Shown here in pieces: positions 1 through 13,394 of a stretch of DNA of 60,000 nt (the first letter of the stretch is position 1; each line of letters begins with the position of its first letter). Source of the stretch: Chrysomallon squamiferum (lineage: Eukaryota > Mollusca > Gastropoda > Neomphalida > Peltospiridae); assembly GCA_012295275.1 (NCBI GenBank), contig CM022673.1, forward strand, positions 16,665,310-16,725,309, in the 5' to 3' direction. A program made the translations under genes and the position numbers. A model generated the notes under the pieces. That model was given only the letters and a program-made list of their open reading frames with translations, was not told where the DNA came from and ran no database searches.

Positions 1-2156
1 GATATTATAAATTAAACTGAAAAATAATATCCATATTGTTATGTGAGTAGTGTGTTTTTTTTTTCTGTGTTTTTTTTTTCTAAATTTCTAAGAGTTTTAC
101 TTCCTGGACACACTGCATTTTAAGTTAACTCTAAATAATCATAACTCTTTGGTGTCTAAGTGTGGAAAAGCTGTCAAAAAAACCCTTTCTTTGTGGAAAA
201 ATTATTGCTAAGTTAGTGCAAGAATAAACATAAAAACTGAGCATGGTTTACGTCACAAGTCTGAAAATATTTCAGCTAAGTTATTTTTTTCTTCTGAACG
301 TGCAGTTTTGACAGGTTTCAAAAGAAATGGACAGCTTGTGTTCTCTGCAGTTAAAAATAGATCAGTTTGCACATTTGGACTGGAATCAAGAAAGTTGGGG
401 AAAGTGTTATCATATACATGCACTGAATTGCTATAGGCTTGTAACTGTTGTTAGAATAGCTGTCTGCAGTGAATAAGAAAACTAACAGCACATGTATTTC
501 AGAAAGAATCTAACTTAAATGACTGTTAGAAAAATAAAACCCTACAGAAAACAACAACAATACAATAATAATAATGTAATTCAGTTATAATTAGAAGAAA
601 GTGTGTGCTGTAAATTTATCAGTCTTTGTATTTTCAGTTGTATATGAACAAATAACATTACAACTCATCTCTGGATACTTTGCATATTTTACTTAACTAT
701 TTCTTTTCTTTGGAATTTGATATCCTGAAATATTTTTTGATTTAATAACCAAGCATTATTAGAAAAATAGGAATAAATTAAATGACAACAGGGTTCAAAA
801 ATACATCAGCTACTTAGATGTCAGATACAAGTGTATAAATCTATTAATTAAAAAAATAGATTTCATTCTTCAGGAAATAAACAATATTTTACTGATTGAT
901 TACTAAATGCTGTATTGTAACTAAATCTCCTTTTGAATTGTAAATAACAGCAGATGAATGTGAAAGTACATTACATTTGTTTCATCAGCATAACAATACC
1001 TCAGTATTTTTGTGTATATTATTAGGTGTTAGTCATATGCCTCTGCAGTTTTAAGTGTCTGCCAGCAGCCTTTAGCCCCCACCAGCAAAACCTATCCAGC
1101 CTGCAGAAGGACATAAACACTACTTAAATAAAGAAAACAGTATTCAGTCTTCATTATCATATATATTTATTTCTATTACTACTTAATTTGTATTTTCTGG
1201 CTCATGTGAAGAAAAGTTGCTAATGCAGTACTAGATATTGTTTATAAAACTTTGTAAATGCATCTCTCAGTATTATTAGTGCAGCATTATTTTAAAATAA
1301 TTGTTGGTTTAATATTAAAAGGGCTGATTATGTTGAATACATGAAGTAAAACAATACAACATCTTTTGTTAACATAAATACTGTAAATCCTTTTTTTATG
1401 TTACAGAACTGAAATTTGATGGAAATAATCCCCTTTTGTTACCACAAAAAACTAGCAATTGTTTATTTTTTTTAAAGAAATGGTTACTTTTATTATATTT
1501 AATTTTTTTTAATATTATTGTACCCATTTCATTTTTTTTATAATGATAAAAAAGAAAAGAAAAAAAAAAAGTTTTTCATTATTATTTTAAAACAACAGAA
1601 AGTTGGATAAAGGTTATATGACAAGAATAATGAATTTTTCCAAGGTTTTCTTTCTGTCATTTTGTAGTGTCTGTTTTTAAATATATGTATAAATATTCCA
1701 AATTTGGAAACTGTAGTGCAAGTAGAATCATGCAGCATCTTCCCAAAATTTTTAGAATAGTATGAAAAAAGATAGGTGATTAAAAAAAATAATAAAGAAG
1801 GAAATTTTATAAACCATATTTCTGCTTATTATGACTATAGGGTGATTTTATGCATTATTATGCAATCTGTGCATATGCATATATTTTGAAACGGTCATGT
1901 TGAAAAAAAAAAAAACTATTTTTGTCATTTTTCACCTACTATATTCCTGTAACAATACTATTTTAGATGGAACTTATAGGTTGTGTTCTGATAGGCCCAA
2001 TTTTATAGTTCTCTGAAGGAAGCATTATGAAAATTATCTGTCCTTAAAAGTTCAACTGTTGTGTAATCCAAAAATGAATTATATGATTAACTTTATGCTT
2101 TTTATTTAAGACATTAACATCAGTATATATTTTTTATGTTTTATGAATGTTAACAG
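1..2156 (+). other. Upstream twitchin intron, no exon seen
   Basis: AT-rich sequence with no open frame flanked by usable splice sites and matching an Ig or FnIII pattern. It ends in a normal acceptor at 2154-2156. Because the first exon begins in phase 0 in mid-protein, this is taken to be the 3' part of an intron whose donor lies before the window. A small GC-richer patch near 1060-1115 was examined and not accepted as an exon. Confidence 0.6.
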
Positions 2157-2824
2157 AATGATGTTGCGAATGATACTGAAGGTCGTCGCATGTCCAAGTC
2201 AGCCTCTAAGCCTGTTGCAGATGGACCTGTAATCAAGAGTAAACCATCAAACCAGACTATTGTTGAAGGTAACTAAATATGTTTTATATAGTAAAACATT
2301 ATTAAATAATATTGTTTACATTATAGAAATTTAATGCAAAAATTCACATCCAGAATGTGTCAGAATTATTGGAATTCTGGAAGGTTTTATTTTTTATTTT
2401 TTTATTTTTAAGATACTGGAAATGAATAAACTTTAATATTACATGTATGTGCTTATAAACATTGTACTTTTTTCATATTTTCTTTATAATAAGAAAGATA
2501 GAATATACAGAGATGTTTTCTGCTGGCTTGAAATATCCTGACATTTTGAATTAAATATTGGAATTACCTTATTCTGTTCAGGCGACAATCTTATGATTGA
2601 TGTGGACATTGATCTGAAGGGTAAACCAATGCCTGCTGTTAAGTTTTTCCGAGCAGGAAGAGAACTGAGAGAAGATACCCGCACCTCTATTTCAACTGAT
2701 CCAAATGGCCGAGCCTCTTTGTTAATCAAGAAGACGCGACTCACTGATGAAGCCAAGTACACAATAGTCCTGGAGCAGGATGGCATGTCCACTGACACAG
2801 CCTCCTTCAGTATTTTTATCAAAG
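2157..2824 (+). CDS. unc-22: Twitchin Ig domain 1 of window with short pre-linker
   Basis: Two exons, 2157-2268 and 2582-2824, joined in phase 1. The first encodes a linker containing GRRMSKSAS, an R-R-x-S PKA-type site, then the start of an I-set Ig domain (SNQTIVEG). The second completes it: strands around [20 protein letters not shown], then [11 protein letters not shown], then [14 protein letters not shown]. The usual C-strand Trp is Phe here (VKFFRAG) and the usual F-strand DxGxYxC is EAKYTIV without Cys, so there is no intradomain disulphide, as expected for intracellular sarcomeric Ig domains. Probably one of the last N-terminal Ig domains before the phosphorylatable linker. Confidence 0.88.
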
Positions 2825-5800
2825 GTTTAAACATTTGAATTCTCACAATTCTTTAATAAAAACATGGTGGGATTTTCTATTTGTTTTAAAAATATTGGAC
2901 AAATATACAATTAATTTTTATTTGTTATTATTTCTGGGTTTTTTTAATTAGTAAATTCATTTTTAAAATTTAAATGACTTATATTGTTTAATAATTTTTT
3001 TTATGTTGCTTAATATTTTATAGATATTATGATAACTGTTGAAATTATTTGTCATTTACATGTTTTGTGTTTGATCAAAAGCATTAAACTAAATATTGTT
3101 GTGTAAGTGTGATAATATTTTAATCTGTATATTTGTTGAACTCACTTGATAAGAGTATCCTGTGTAGAAATTGACACCTTTTAAAGAAAATGAGAACATC
3201 ACCATGAAGAAACCTCAGTTTCAGATAAAATTGTTATTTGATTTCGTAAATCTCCTGCCAAATTTATTTTTAAGTTGTTTGATAGTGGTTTTGGCAAAGA
3301 TACTTGATAACACTAATAAATGTAGAAAAGAGTTAAGAGTTTAAATGTTTCACTGTACAGAATTGCATTTTACTAATTAAAAATATCCTTTAACTTTGGA
3401 GAAGTACTAATTCATTTTCACAATACAAAATAATTGCGTTTATACTTTTTCAGATCCTAAAGATTCCAGTTTAGATTTCCGATCTTTGTTAAAACACAGG
3501 TAAGCAGTTTAATTTCCACGTAACTAGAATATTTAGGAAATTGAAATAAAGGAATTTTTATGTGTATTTAAGGCCTTTTTTAAAAAACTTTTTTTTCCTT
3601 CTTTTTTTAAAGTGGATTTAATAGAACTCTTTAACTGTTTCTGGTCTTACACATTAAAGAGTACATTAGTCAAAACTTGCTGTGCAATTCTTGAACTGTT
3701 TTGAGTTCAACTGCATTCCATGTAAACATGCACACACATATCTAGCTGTGGGTAATTAATTGTTTTTCAGAGAACAAAACAAGAAACAAGCAGAAGACGA
3801 CGATGTAGACTGGGGATCACTGAAGCCAGGTAGGATTCAAAACTTTAAACTCTTAAAAAGAAATTTTATAATACCATCAGTTGTTGCTTTTTTAGGCAAA
3901 AATTCTAAGAATTGTTTTATGATTTATTGGTTTATTGTGTATTCTATTATTATATAAAAAAAAAAAAAAATTATAGTTTAAATTAATTGTTTTAGTAATT
4001 TTCCTAAGTTTTTATTGGCAAAAATGTTTAAAATTGTTTTATAATTCATTGGATTATTTTGTATTCTATTAATATAAAATTTTCTGGTTTAAGATTTCAG
4101 TCATTTATTATTATTTGTACTTTTTCCTATTTTAATTTACTCATGTACTCTGTGTATTTCTATGTATGTTGTATTAAAAACAATGATCCCAAAATCCATA
4201 AGGTTAAGAATAAAAAATATAAAATATAAAATGTAGTTAATGTTTTATTAATTTTTTTTTTGTCATATGTGTGTTTTGTACTGTTTGATCAAATGATGTT
4301 TTCAAATACATTTTATGGTTTTGTGTTTTCATGATAAATTTATTATCTGGATATATGTTGAAGTCATGTGATCATGTTCCACAAAACCCACTTTGAAAAT
4401 GTCTTGTAAATATATGTCTGCAAAAATGTTTTTGTTTTTCTTTTTTTCAGAGATGGGTATATTTGTGGATGTCATAATGTAATGTCTGTGTCGTCTGTTT
4501 GTCTGCGTTTAGTTCTGCAAAGCTAATGTCTTTTTAAAAATGTAGTTGTCAAAAAGCTATTAAAATATAAATTATTTTAAAAAAATGTTTAAATTTAAAT
4601 TTATCAAAAAAAGGTTTGCTGCCCCAACATTTTTTATATATATTTCTAAATTTAATATCCAAACAGTATTTTAAAACTACAATACTGAAGTAAAAAAGAA
4701 AATTTCTCCTATTTCTAAACTCTAAATGATGGACCATTCTGCACTTTGATTTCAGTCTGACAAATGAAAAATTATTAAAAAATGTACAGAAATGACAAAT
4801 GGTTACTGTTTTGATGTAATTATTTGTTGAAGATAATTAGCTTTGTGGTTTTGTTTTGAAAACAAGAAATGTTTTCATGTAATTGTGACAACATAGCTCA
4901 CATCACAATCCTTGTGTTCCATGAAATGGACATTTATATACTGGTTTTTGTATCTGTTTTTGTTTGCACTGGAACTGTTATTTGATTTTAATATGACTGA
5001 TGAAATGTTAATTTTTTTTCTTTGTTACTGAAAAATCTTTTTCCATTAATTTCTATTTTCACAGAAATTTAGTAAATATATAAGCTTGATAAAAAAAAAA
5101 GAGAGAAACTTATAAACAAATTCTGATATCATATTACTGGAAAACAGATTGTGATATGAACCAGTAAATGTATCTAGAATAGATTGTTTTGTGTTGTTTA
5201 ACCATTTTCTTTTTGTTTATGTGTTAACAAGTATGTTCAGTCTTATTTGTAGATTTTAGGTGTATGTTAAATTTAACATAGTTTTGTCAATATTATTTCT
5301 TTGTATTTTTCAAACATAAATTGGTTACTTTATATTTGGCAGCTTCAAATCTTGTAGATAAAAATATACTTTAAATAATTTAATAAAGAAAAAATGATCT
5401 GACAAATACCCAGTATTTAAATTACTATTTAAGACTGAATCACATTTTCTGATTTTTGCTAGATTTATACCAAATACTTAATAAAATAATGAAGGGTGAA
5501 TATAACTAATAATTTAAAAAAAAAAAAAAATGTATACTCTAAATAAAGTACATAACATATTTCTTTTCTGCATGTCTCCAACCAGGAAAGAAATTAATTT
5601 CATTAATATTACTTTTTGTTATTATTATTATACATGTTTAACTTGAAATAATAATGTTGAAGGTGAATTCTTTAACAAAAAATTAATGTTTAGTTTTAAA
5701 TAACTGGATGGAAGTGTGTTTTAGCTTCTCAACAAGAATGCTGTAGTTGTTATCAGGCTGTTGATCTGTCAGAGACAGTATTTACTAAACATGAAATTAT

Positions 5801-8505
5801 TCAATGTTTTGAAACAAGCAATATTTCCAATACATTGTGAAAAACAGTTGAATATTGAATTAAAAAAAAAAAAAAAATTTTAGTTTCATATAGTAGGGAA
5901 AAAACACAAATGATAATAATAAACAATAGGAAGTACTGATTACAAAGAGGATGATTTACCTGTCATTCCTTGGACAGACAGTATTCAGAAGAATTCATGT
6001 TTTAAAAATTCTTCTCTGTATTTACCTGATTTGATTTTACTTAGTTACACAAGGTAAATACTAGTGTAATTTAATGAAAAATAGCTTACATTCATAAGTA
6101 CATATATTACTCTTGAATGGACTGTATTTTGTAACTGATTGCTTAGAACTCTCTTAACCCTCATACTTGGCACTTTCTGAATGTAGCATTGACTTCAGCA
6201 CGTAACAACAATCTGTTGAATTTCAAGGTGAAGTTATTTGCATCAATCATGGAAATTAAACTGTCTACAGGAAACATACATTTCTGCTGATTATCTATGT
6301 TCACATACAGTCTCATCTATTACTGGTTTATCTAGGTGTGTATTTTAAAATGTTCTCCTGGTAGATAGTGGTACTGTCTTAGCTCAGTTAATACAGCATT
6401 GAACTCTCATACTGACAGACTTTGTTCAAATGCTTTGAAAGAATGTTCAATAAAAGGTATAGATTTATACTTTAGTAAAGATGTTTTTATTAAAAAGACA
6501 GTCCATTTATGGAGTAATTAATTCTCATTCTGAATGACTTGGATCAATGAATGAAGGTTGAATAAATTTAGTATATAATTACATGTTTATAATTGACAGC
6601 ATAATCCAGTATTTTATACACTGTATGTTATATTAGAACATTTTTTATTTATTAAATACACAGCCCTTTTGTAGCTAAATGTTAATTCTTAAATTCATAG
6701 GGAATCAAATTATGATTTGTTTTATATATTTTAATGTTATACATTGTTTAATTATTAGATTGCCAAACTTGTTTTTAAGTGAAAAATTATAAAACTTATT
6801 AACATCTAAAACTAAAAGAAATATTATTATATATTTTTTAACAATATGAGTAAGATAAAGTGATGTTCCTGTTTTTGTAATTTCAACAAAATATTTTCTT
6901 ATTCCTTTACCATAAAATTGTATGTAACAGTATATAATCATCTGTTTGTAACAATCTGCCTGATAGATTTTAATCTTACTTGAAGTTGGGATCTTTCTAG
7001 CAATGTTTCACCACACAAGTTATATTTGAAATAAATGTTTACCCATTTTAAAATAGAATCTAGAAGATAGATAATGTTACCTAGGTAACTTGTGAGAAAC
7101 AAAGATGATGTGTGAAATGTATATTTCTGGCAGTTGACCGAGGAAGGAGGCCGTCCCAGATTGAGCTGATGCGAATGCAGTTGAAAAAGGTGGAGAAGGA
7201 GGAAGGCAGTGACAGTGAGGGGGAAAAGGTAAGATGTTTGTTAAAGATAAAATGAGGTCAATTAGATGAATAATTTGTTTTCAGAACTGACAGATGAAAA
7301 TGCACATTAAATATAATTAACAGGTTATTTATTTTCAGCTATTAAAAAAAAAATTTTTTTTTTTTTTTTTCAGAAATATTTTTTCAGATTTTTATTAGCT
7401 TTTCCACAGGTGAAAGGTTTAGATGAAGAATAATTTAAATAATAATATATAAATGATGCCATAATACTTTCGTTTTCTTTCTTTTTCAGCACTTGTGTCT
7501 TTTATTAGTAATGTAGAAGATACTGTGCCTTAAACTACTGTACAAAGAGCCCTTTTGAGATTTTTTAATAATGTGAATAATATTTGAAACTAAGCTGATT
7601 ATTGCCTAGCTGAGTTACGTAACAGAACATTTAGCTTATCTAAAATTTATAATGAAGAGATCTCTTACCTAAAGAAGATAGGTTCTTTTTCTTTTTATTA
7701 TCAGAGGATTTTTTCATTGAAAAATATACCTGAACTAATGATTATTTCTATGCCTTTCAAATGGAAATACAACATTATTAAAACTTTTTTTTTTTGAGGT
7801 TATCTACTGTCTTACAGTATTTTTCTAAATTTAATTACAAACAAGTTTATAGAAGTAGAAGAGCAAATTTTTCAAATTAGAAAATAGCCTTTTTATATCT
7901 GTGTCAATGCTTAAATCAGCAAGTTATTAGTGGAAAAGCTGTTAAGTCACTGGTTTAATATTATTATTATTATTTAAAAATGTAAAAAAAAACCCACCCC
8001 AAAACATTAAATATTTTCCTTCCATATCCACTTCTTGAAATGTTTGATAATTATATAAAAGTAAGGATTGATCCCTACACAGTATCATTCTTATTTTATG
8101 ATATATGCTACAATTTTGTATACTATTTGATCGTTTTCATGTAATTTCATTTTGTTACAGTATTCTGACTGGTGGCTCTTTAAATTACTTGCAGGTTTTT
8201 CACTTTGTATCAACTTCCATTTTTCTTCCCCCTTGCTTTCTCATTTCATCACATTTGTTTCCAAATTCTAAATATATTTCATTTCAGTATGTGGCTGTAA
8301 TATTTATATCTGTCATGTTTGTGCTACTGATAAGTATTTGAGCTATAAAAAAAAAAAATAAAAAAAAACATTTAAAGAAAAAAAATATGAAAACTTTTAT
8401 CCAAATTGGGAGCTTTGAATGTTTTTATTGTTGTTTTTTTCATTTTTGTTTTAAGTGGTTGTTGTTTGATTATTGTCTGCACATATATTAACTTGATACA
8501 CACTC

Positions 8506-8536
<31 letters not shown>

Positions 8537-11500
8537 GATCAGAATCACAATCACACAAACACCTGACATAACTTGCACAAAACCCCCCTCAGAATTTCAG
8601 CATATTGTTTAAAATAAAGATTGTTGACCTCTTCTGAAATTATTGTTTATATGGGATTATGTTATAGTTGGAAAAAAAACCTGCTGAAATTTCAGTGTTA
8701 AAATTTATTTTCAGAGTATATCAAAATACAAATTATTATTATTGTTTTAAAAATGATGTTTGTTGGTATATTTTGAGTTTTTAAGTGCAAAAGTTTGTAT
8801 TTGGGTGGATCACATTTCAGATGCAAAATTATTTTAAATTAAATTTAAAATACATTTACTTTTAATGTCTGTAAAACAAAGAGCTTCAAAAATATCTACC
8901 GCAACAAATGAAAAAAAACAACAACAAACAACCCAAAACAAGGGGAAAAAAGAAAAAAGAAACAAAGAAATAAATAAACAAATAAATAAATAAATAAATA
9001 AATACAACACAAAACAGCAAACTAAAAATCAGATTTATACACAGACTTTCTGCTTGGTCAGGTAGATTTCCATCTACTGACTGGTTCAAATATTCTACTA
9101 TGTTTTTTTTATTATTATTTTTTTTAACCAACCTTCTCTCATTATTGTAACTTTAACAGAACCATTAATCAATCATGCCATGATATACCTAGTGGAATTT
9201 GTTCCTTTTTTTAATTATTTTTTTGTTGCACTAAATGGTAAGAAGATTCTTTCACCTCTGTGCCTCTGCAGAATAATTAATCAATTTTGCCATGTTATAT
9301 TTTGTGAATTTGTTTCTCTTTTGCACATATGAATGATGACAGAAGCACTTGTTTAAGTGTAATATTTGCACTCTTTTCTTTTTTAAAATAATAAATATTT
9401 TTATATATATAAACATTTATAACATTACCTGTTGTCATTTTACTATTTGCACTTGTGTATCTGGTAATTGCACTGGTGTCTTTTATTATTATTGCACTTG
9501 TATACTTATATATATATAATTATATATTTTTGCATATATGTATGGTGGTAATTGTTTAGCACAATGTTTTAGTTAAAGTGGCACACTGGGTCCTTTACAA
9601 TTTCATTTCCTTTAAAAAAAAAAAATGTGTGTGTGTTAAAATTATTTATTTTAATTTTTAAAATTAAAACTAAAAACAAGTCGACAATTTTAGAAAAACA
9701 GTTCATTTGTTGTTTTGGGTTTTTTTTCCAGTATTAATTTGTTTAAATTATTCTGCAGATGTTAAAATTAATCTTAAGTAATATAATTATTAATTGATTT
9801 TGCAACAAAAGAAAAAACAAAACAAAAAACAACAATTTAATCGTAGTACCTTAGTATGCCATTTACTATATACCAAAGCTCCCAGGTTTGACAGAAAAAA
9901 TAAAAATGTGTTGTATTCTTTCCTCACCTAAAAGGATCGACACAAACATGAGAAGCAGGATTACATTCGTGCTGAGCGAGGCAGAACCAAACTGGAAATG
10001 TCCGGAGAGGCTGACAGCCAATCTCTGACCATGGTTAGGGCATGATATAATGAATGGCTTCTCCACAGCGGATGTATCACATGTTTTCTGCACAATCTTA
10101 TTAGTAATATCCAGTATAGGCGTATTAAGCTATTTAAAAATTTTATAAAACAGAATGCACTTTCTGCCTTCATCATTAGGAATAAATATCATATTGCACT
10201 TTGGGGTATCTTCGAAATAATATACAGCTTGACTAAGCTAATTAATTATGTTTTTGTTTAACTATCTTTGAAGGATTTTATTCATTGTTCAAACCTTTAG
10301 TCTTTGCTTTATACACCTTCTCAGGGTAAAGCCTACCACAAGGCTTATACGAAGATTTAATTTGTATTACTGACTTTAACATATTGGCAGTTTATGTAAT
10401 TCTTAATAAACAGTCATTCAGAAAATGACAGATAATTGGTATTCTGTATAAAAGAAAAATGTGATAATAGCCAAAATAGCAAAAGATGTATTCATTAAAT
10501 TGCATAAATGTTTTTAACAAACTATATTTGTATACAAATGGTCACAGTTAAGAACAGAAGGGCATGTGATTGAGTGTGTGGAGAAGTCTATTGTAGATAG
10601 ATCGAATGCAGTTCTAGATAGGATCTGCTGGCTTCATAAGCTTTTAGACATCTCTAATCAGCTGCATTTAAAAACTGTTTGAACACATCATTCATTTTTG
10701 GAACAGTAGATATAAATATTAATGAATCTTAAAATAATACTTTCATTTATTTATTACAATATATTTTTAAAATTAATGATTATATTTTTACATATTATTT
10801 ATATTACAATAAAAACCCCCCCCCCAAAAAAAATATATATATATATTTCTAAAAGAAATAACAGAAGAGAAAGAAAAAACAAAACAAAAAAAAAAACACA
10901 GCAAATTAATAAGCAGTCACTAAATCAGTCTTTTTATGTACCATTTCAAACAGTGTTTAAAAGTGCAGTACATTTTGTGTTCATGTATTAGATTTGCTTT
11001 CCATGTTTTTCTTTTTTCTTTTCTTTTCTTTTTTTTAAATTATTTCTTCATTTTACTGCAATCATTATTTAGTCTCTAGACTTATATACATTATATTTTC
11101 TGTTTTGTTGCTTTCCTTGTTTTCAGTACTGGTTTGTGGATCTTCTTTTTGTTGCTTTCATATCATGTTTCTAAGAAAGCCATTTTCATGTTCTAGATTA
11201 TGTGGCGTTTCTTCTCTCTTTCAGGTGTCTTGTCCATTTTTCTCATTACTCAATGAGAACAACGTGTTGTCAAATGTCCTGTCACAAGTTTGCATTACAA
11301 TAATTAGAAATTTGTATCTGTTGAGAAACTACAAAAAATGATTATTTTTATTAGTAAAAATAGGGCTAGATATAGACACGGTGAGCCAATAAGATATTTG
11401 TTATAGTAAAGGCTATATTTGGAAAACATTAACAAAGAAATAGGTTCTATAACAATCGGTTTTAGGGAAAGAAATTGTTTCAAACAATAAAACCATAAAT

Positions 11501-13357
11501 TTATAATTATTGCCTTCTGGTGTCTACATCAAGCCCTTAATAAAAGATGTTAAATTCAGCATGTGCATATAATTATGTTTACGAATTACAATTTGTAGTG
11601 TGTATTTGATAGAAAATCTTGTTCTTATTCAAGTTTACAAGTATCTAAAGCACTTATAATTATTTAATAATTATTAGTTGTATGACAGTTTTGAAAGATT
11701 TCCTGGGGATTTAAATAATAACACATATTGATAAAGTTTGTGAAAAATAATTTTAGATATCAGAACAAAAGAACTCATCTCATGTGTTAGAACAGAAAGA
11801 GAAAACGATCTGTATATGTGTATATATATATATGTGTATGGATTCATAAAGTCAGTAATAATAATAATAATAATAATAATCCCCAAGACCTTTGAAATCT
11901 AACATCATTAATAATATTATTATCTGATACTCTATAAACATATTCAGGTTCACTACAGTAAATAATCCTTGTAAAAATAAGTTTTTATTTCAAAATTATT
12001 CTGATAGTACTCAATTTTAAATACTTGTCCATCATTAGTGAAGTTAATTTTATTCTGAGAACACCAAATGTTAATGCCATCAAAAGTGGATTAGATCTAA
12101 TTTTGAAAATACTAAATTCTAAATAAATCCAAAAATATTTAGGTGTAAGTTTTTGTATTAAAACTACAAAATTGTATATTTATGGATTTCATTAATTTCA
12201 TATTTAATTATTTATTTTTGTTAATTGTTAAACAATTTTTAGTTATATTTATGGGTTCTTAATATAAATGCACAAAAAGGAATAAGGGGATTTTATTTGG
12301 TAGCACTAAAATTTGAAATTTAACAACACAGAATTAGAATATATTTTGAAAATGCTAAATTTTAAAAAACTGTGTTGGGATCACAGAGGGATGGAAGCAG
12401 ACGTCAATCAGTAGAAATGGAAGTTCCTATAAAGATGCCTACACAAGAAAAATTAGAAGCCATGGAGCAGCAGCGACGTAGCTCAATGCAGACACGCAGA
12501 GCTTCGTTGGCAGAGGTTATTCCAGATTGGCCAACACTTCAGAAACGCAAAGTCGTAAGAGAGGTACTAAACTAGGTTGAAGCAAAAAACAAATAAAACA
12601 TATATTAATAATAACAGCAATAATAACCAATTAACCAAAAAAAAAAGAAGAAGAAATAACCTTATTTGTCTTAATGTGCCAGTATGTTGAATATTTTGTC
12701 CTAATATGTGGAAAAATGTGTCGAATGATTAAATTTCTTTACATATTAACAAAAATAAAATAACACTGAACATTTTAATACACTGCCTTGGTGATAATAA
12801 ATGCATAAACTATACCTGTGAAACTAATTTGGTTTTCCTCTTGTAAGTAACTTGCACTTGAAAAAAAAATAGTTGTGTAAGCCTTTGGTATAAACTAACT
12901 TTTTTTATCCACTCCAAAATGTAACCCCAAGTAAATCCAGCTTTATCCAAGTAAATCCAGCTTTATCCAAGTAAATAGCTTTCAAAATGTTTCAGTAATT
13001 GTCCTTTCGTGTTGTTTTCAGTGATGAAAAATGCAATGGGTCATTGTGGCATTCACATTGATGTAAATGGTGTTTGTTGTAGCATGGATTTGTTAACTGA
13101 GTATTTCTGTTTTAATAATATTATACGGATAATAAATCTGTTAAATGTGGCTTAACAGCTGTGTTTCATTAAATGTTCTTTTGAATACTTTGTCTTGAGT
13201 TGATTATTGAGTATTATAGTAAGTAGAGTAAACAAAATATCTTGATTCAAATTGTTTGTCTTTGATAGAATAAAACTATTTCTCAGTGTGCAAATGTAAA
13301 CCATCTTTTCAGAGATTTCCTTTGAAAGTGAAGAAAAAAGAAATAAAAAATATTTGG

Positions 13358-13394
<37 letters not shown>

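Noticed and set aside
1060-1115. GC-richer patch in the first intron that could be an exon
   Set aside because: There is an acceptor-like CAGCAG but no GT donor in a compatible phase, and the frames do not resemble Ig or linker sequence.
8372-8612. Overlapping open frames on both strands
   Set aside because: They run across the CA microsatellite and A/T-rich sequence; no splice sites, no domain residues.
10722-10991. 89-codon open frame rich in Ile, Lys and Asn
   Set aside because: It is driven by A- and C-runs and AT-rich sequence and has no exon signals.
12931-12976. Direct repeats as a possible CRISPR-like array
   Set aside because: Two adjacent copies without spacers in an animal intron; simple tandem duplication.
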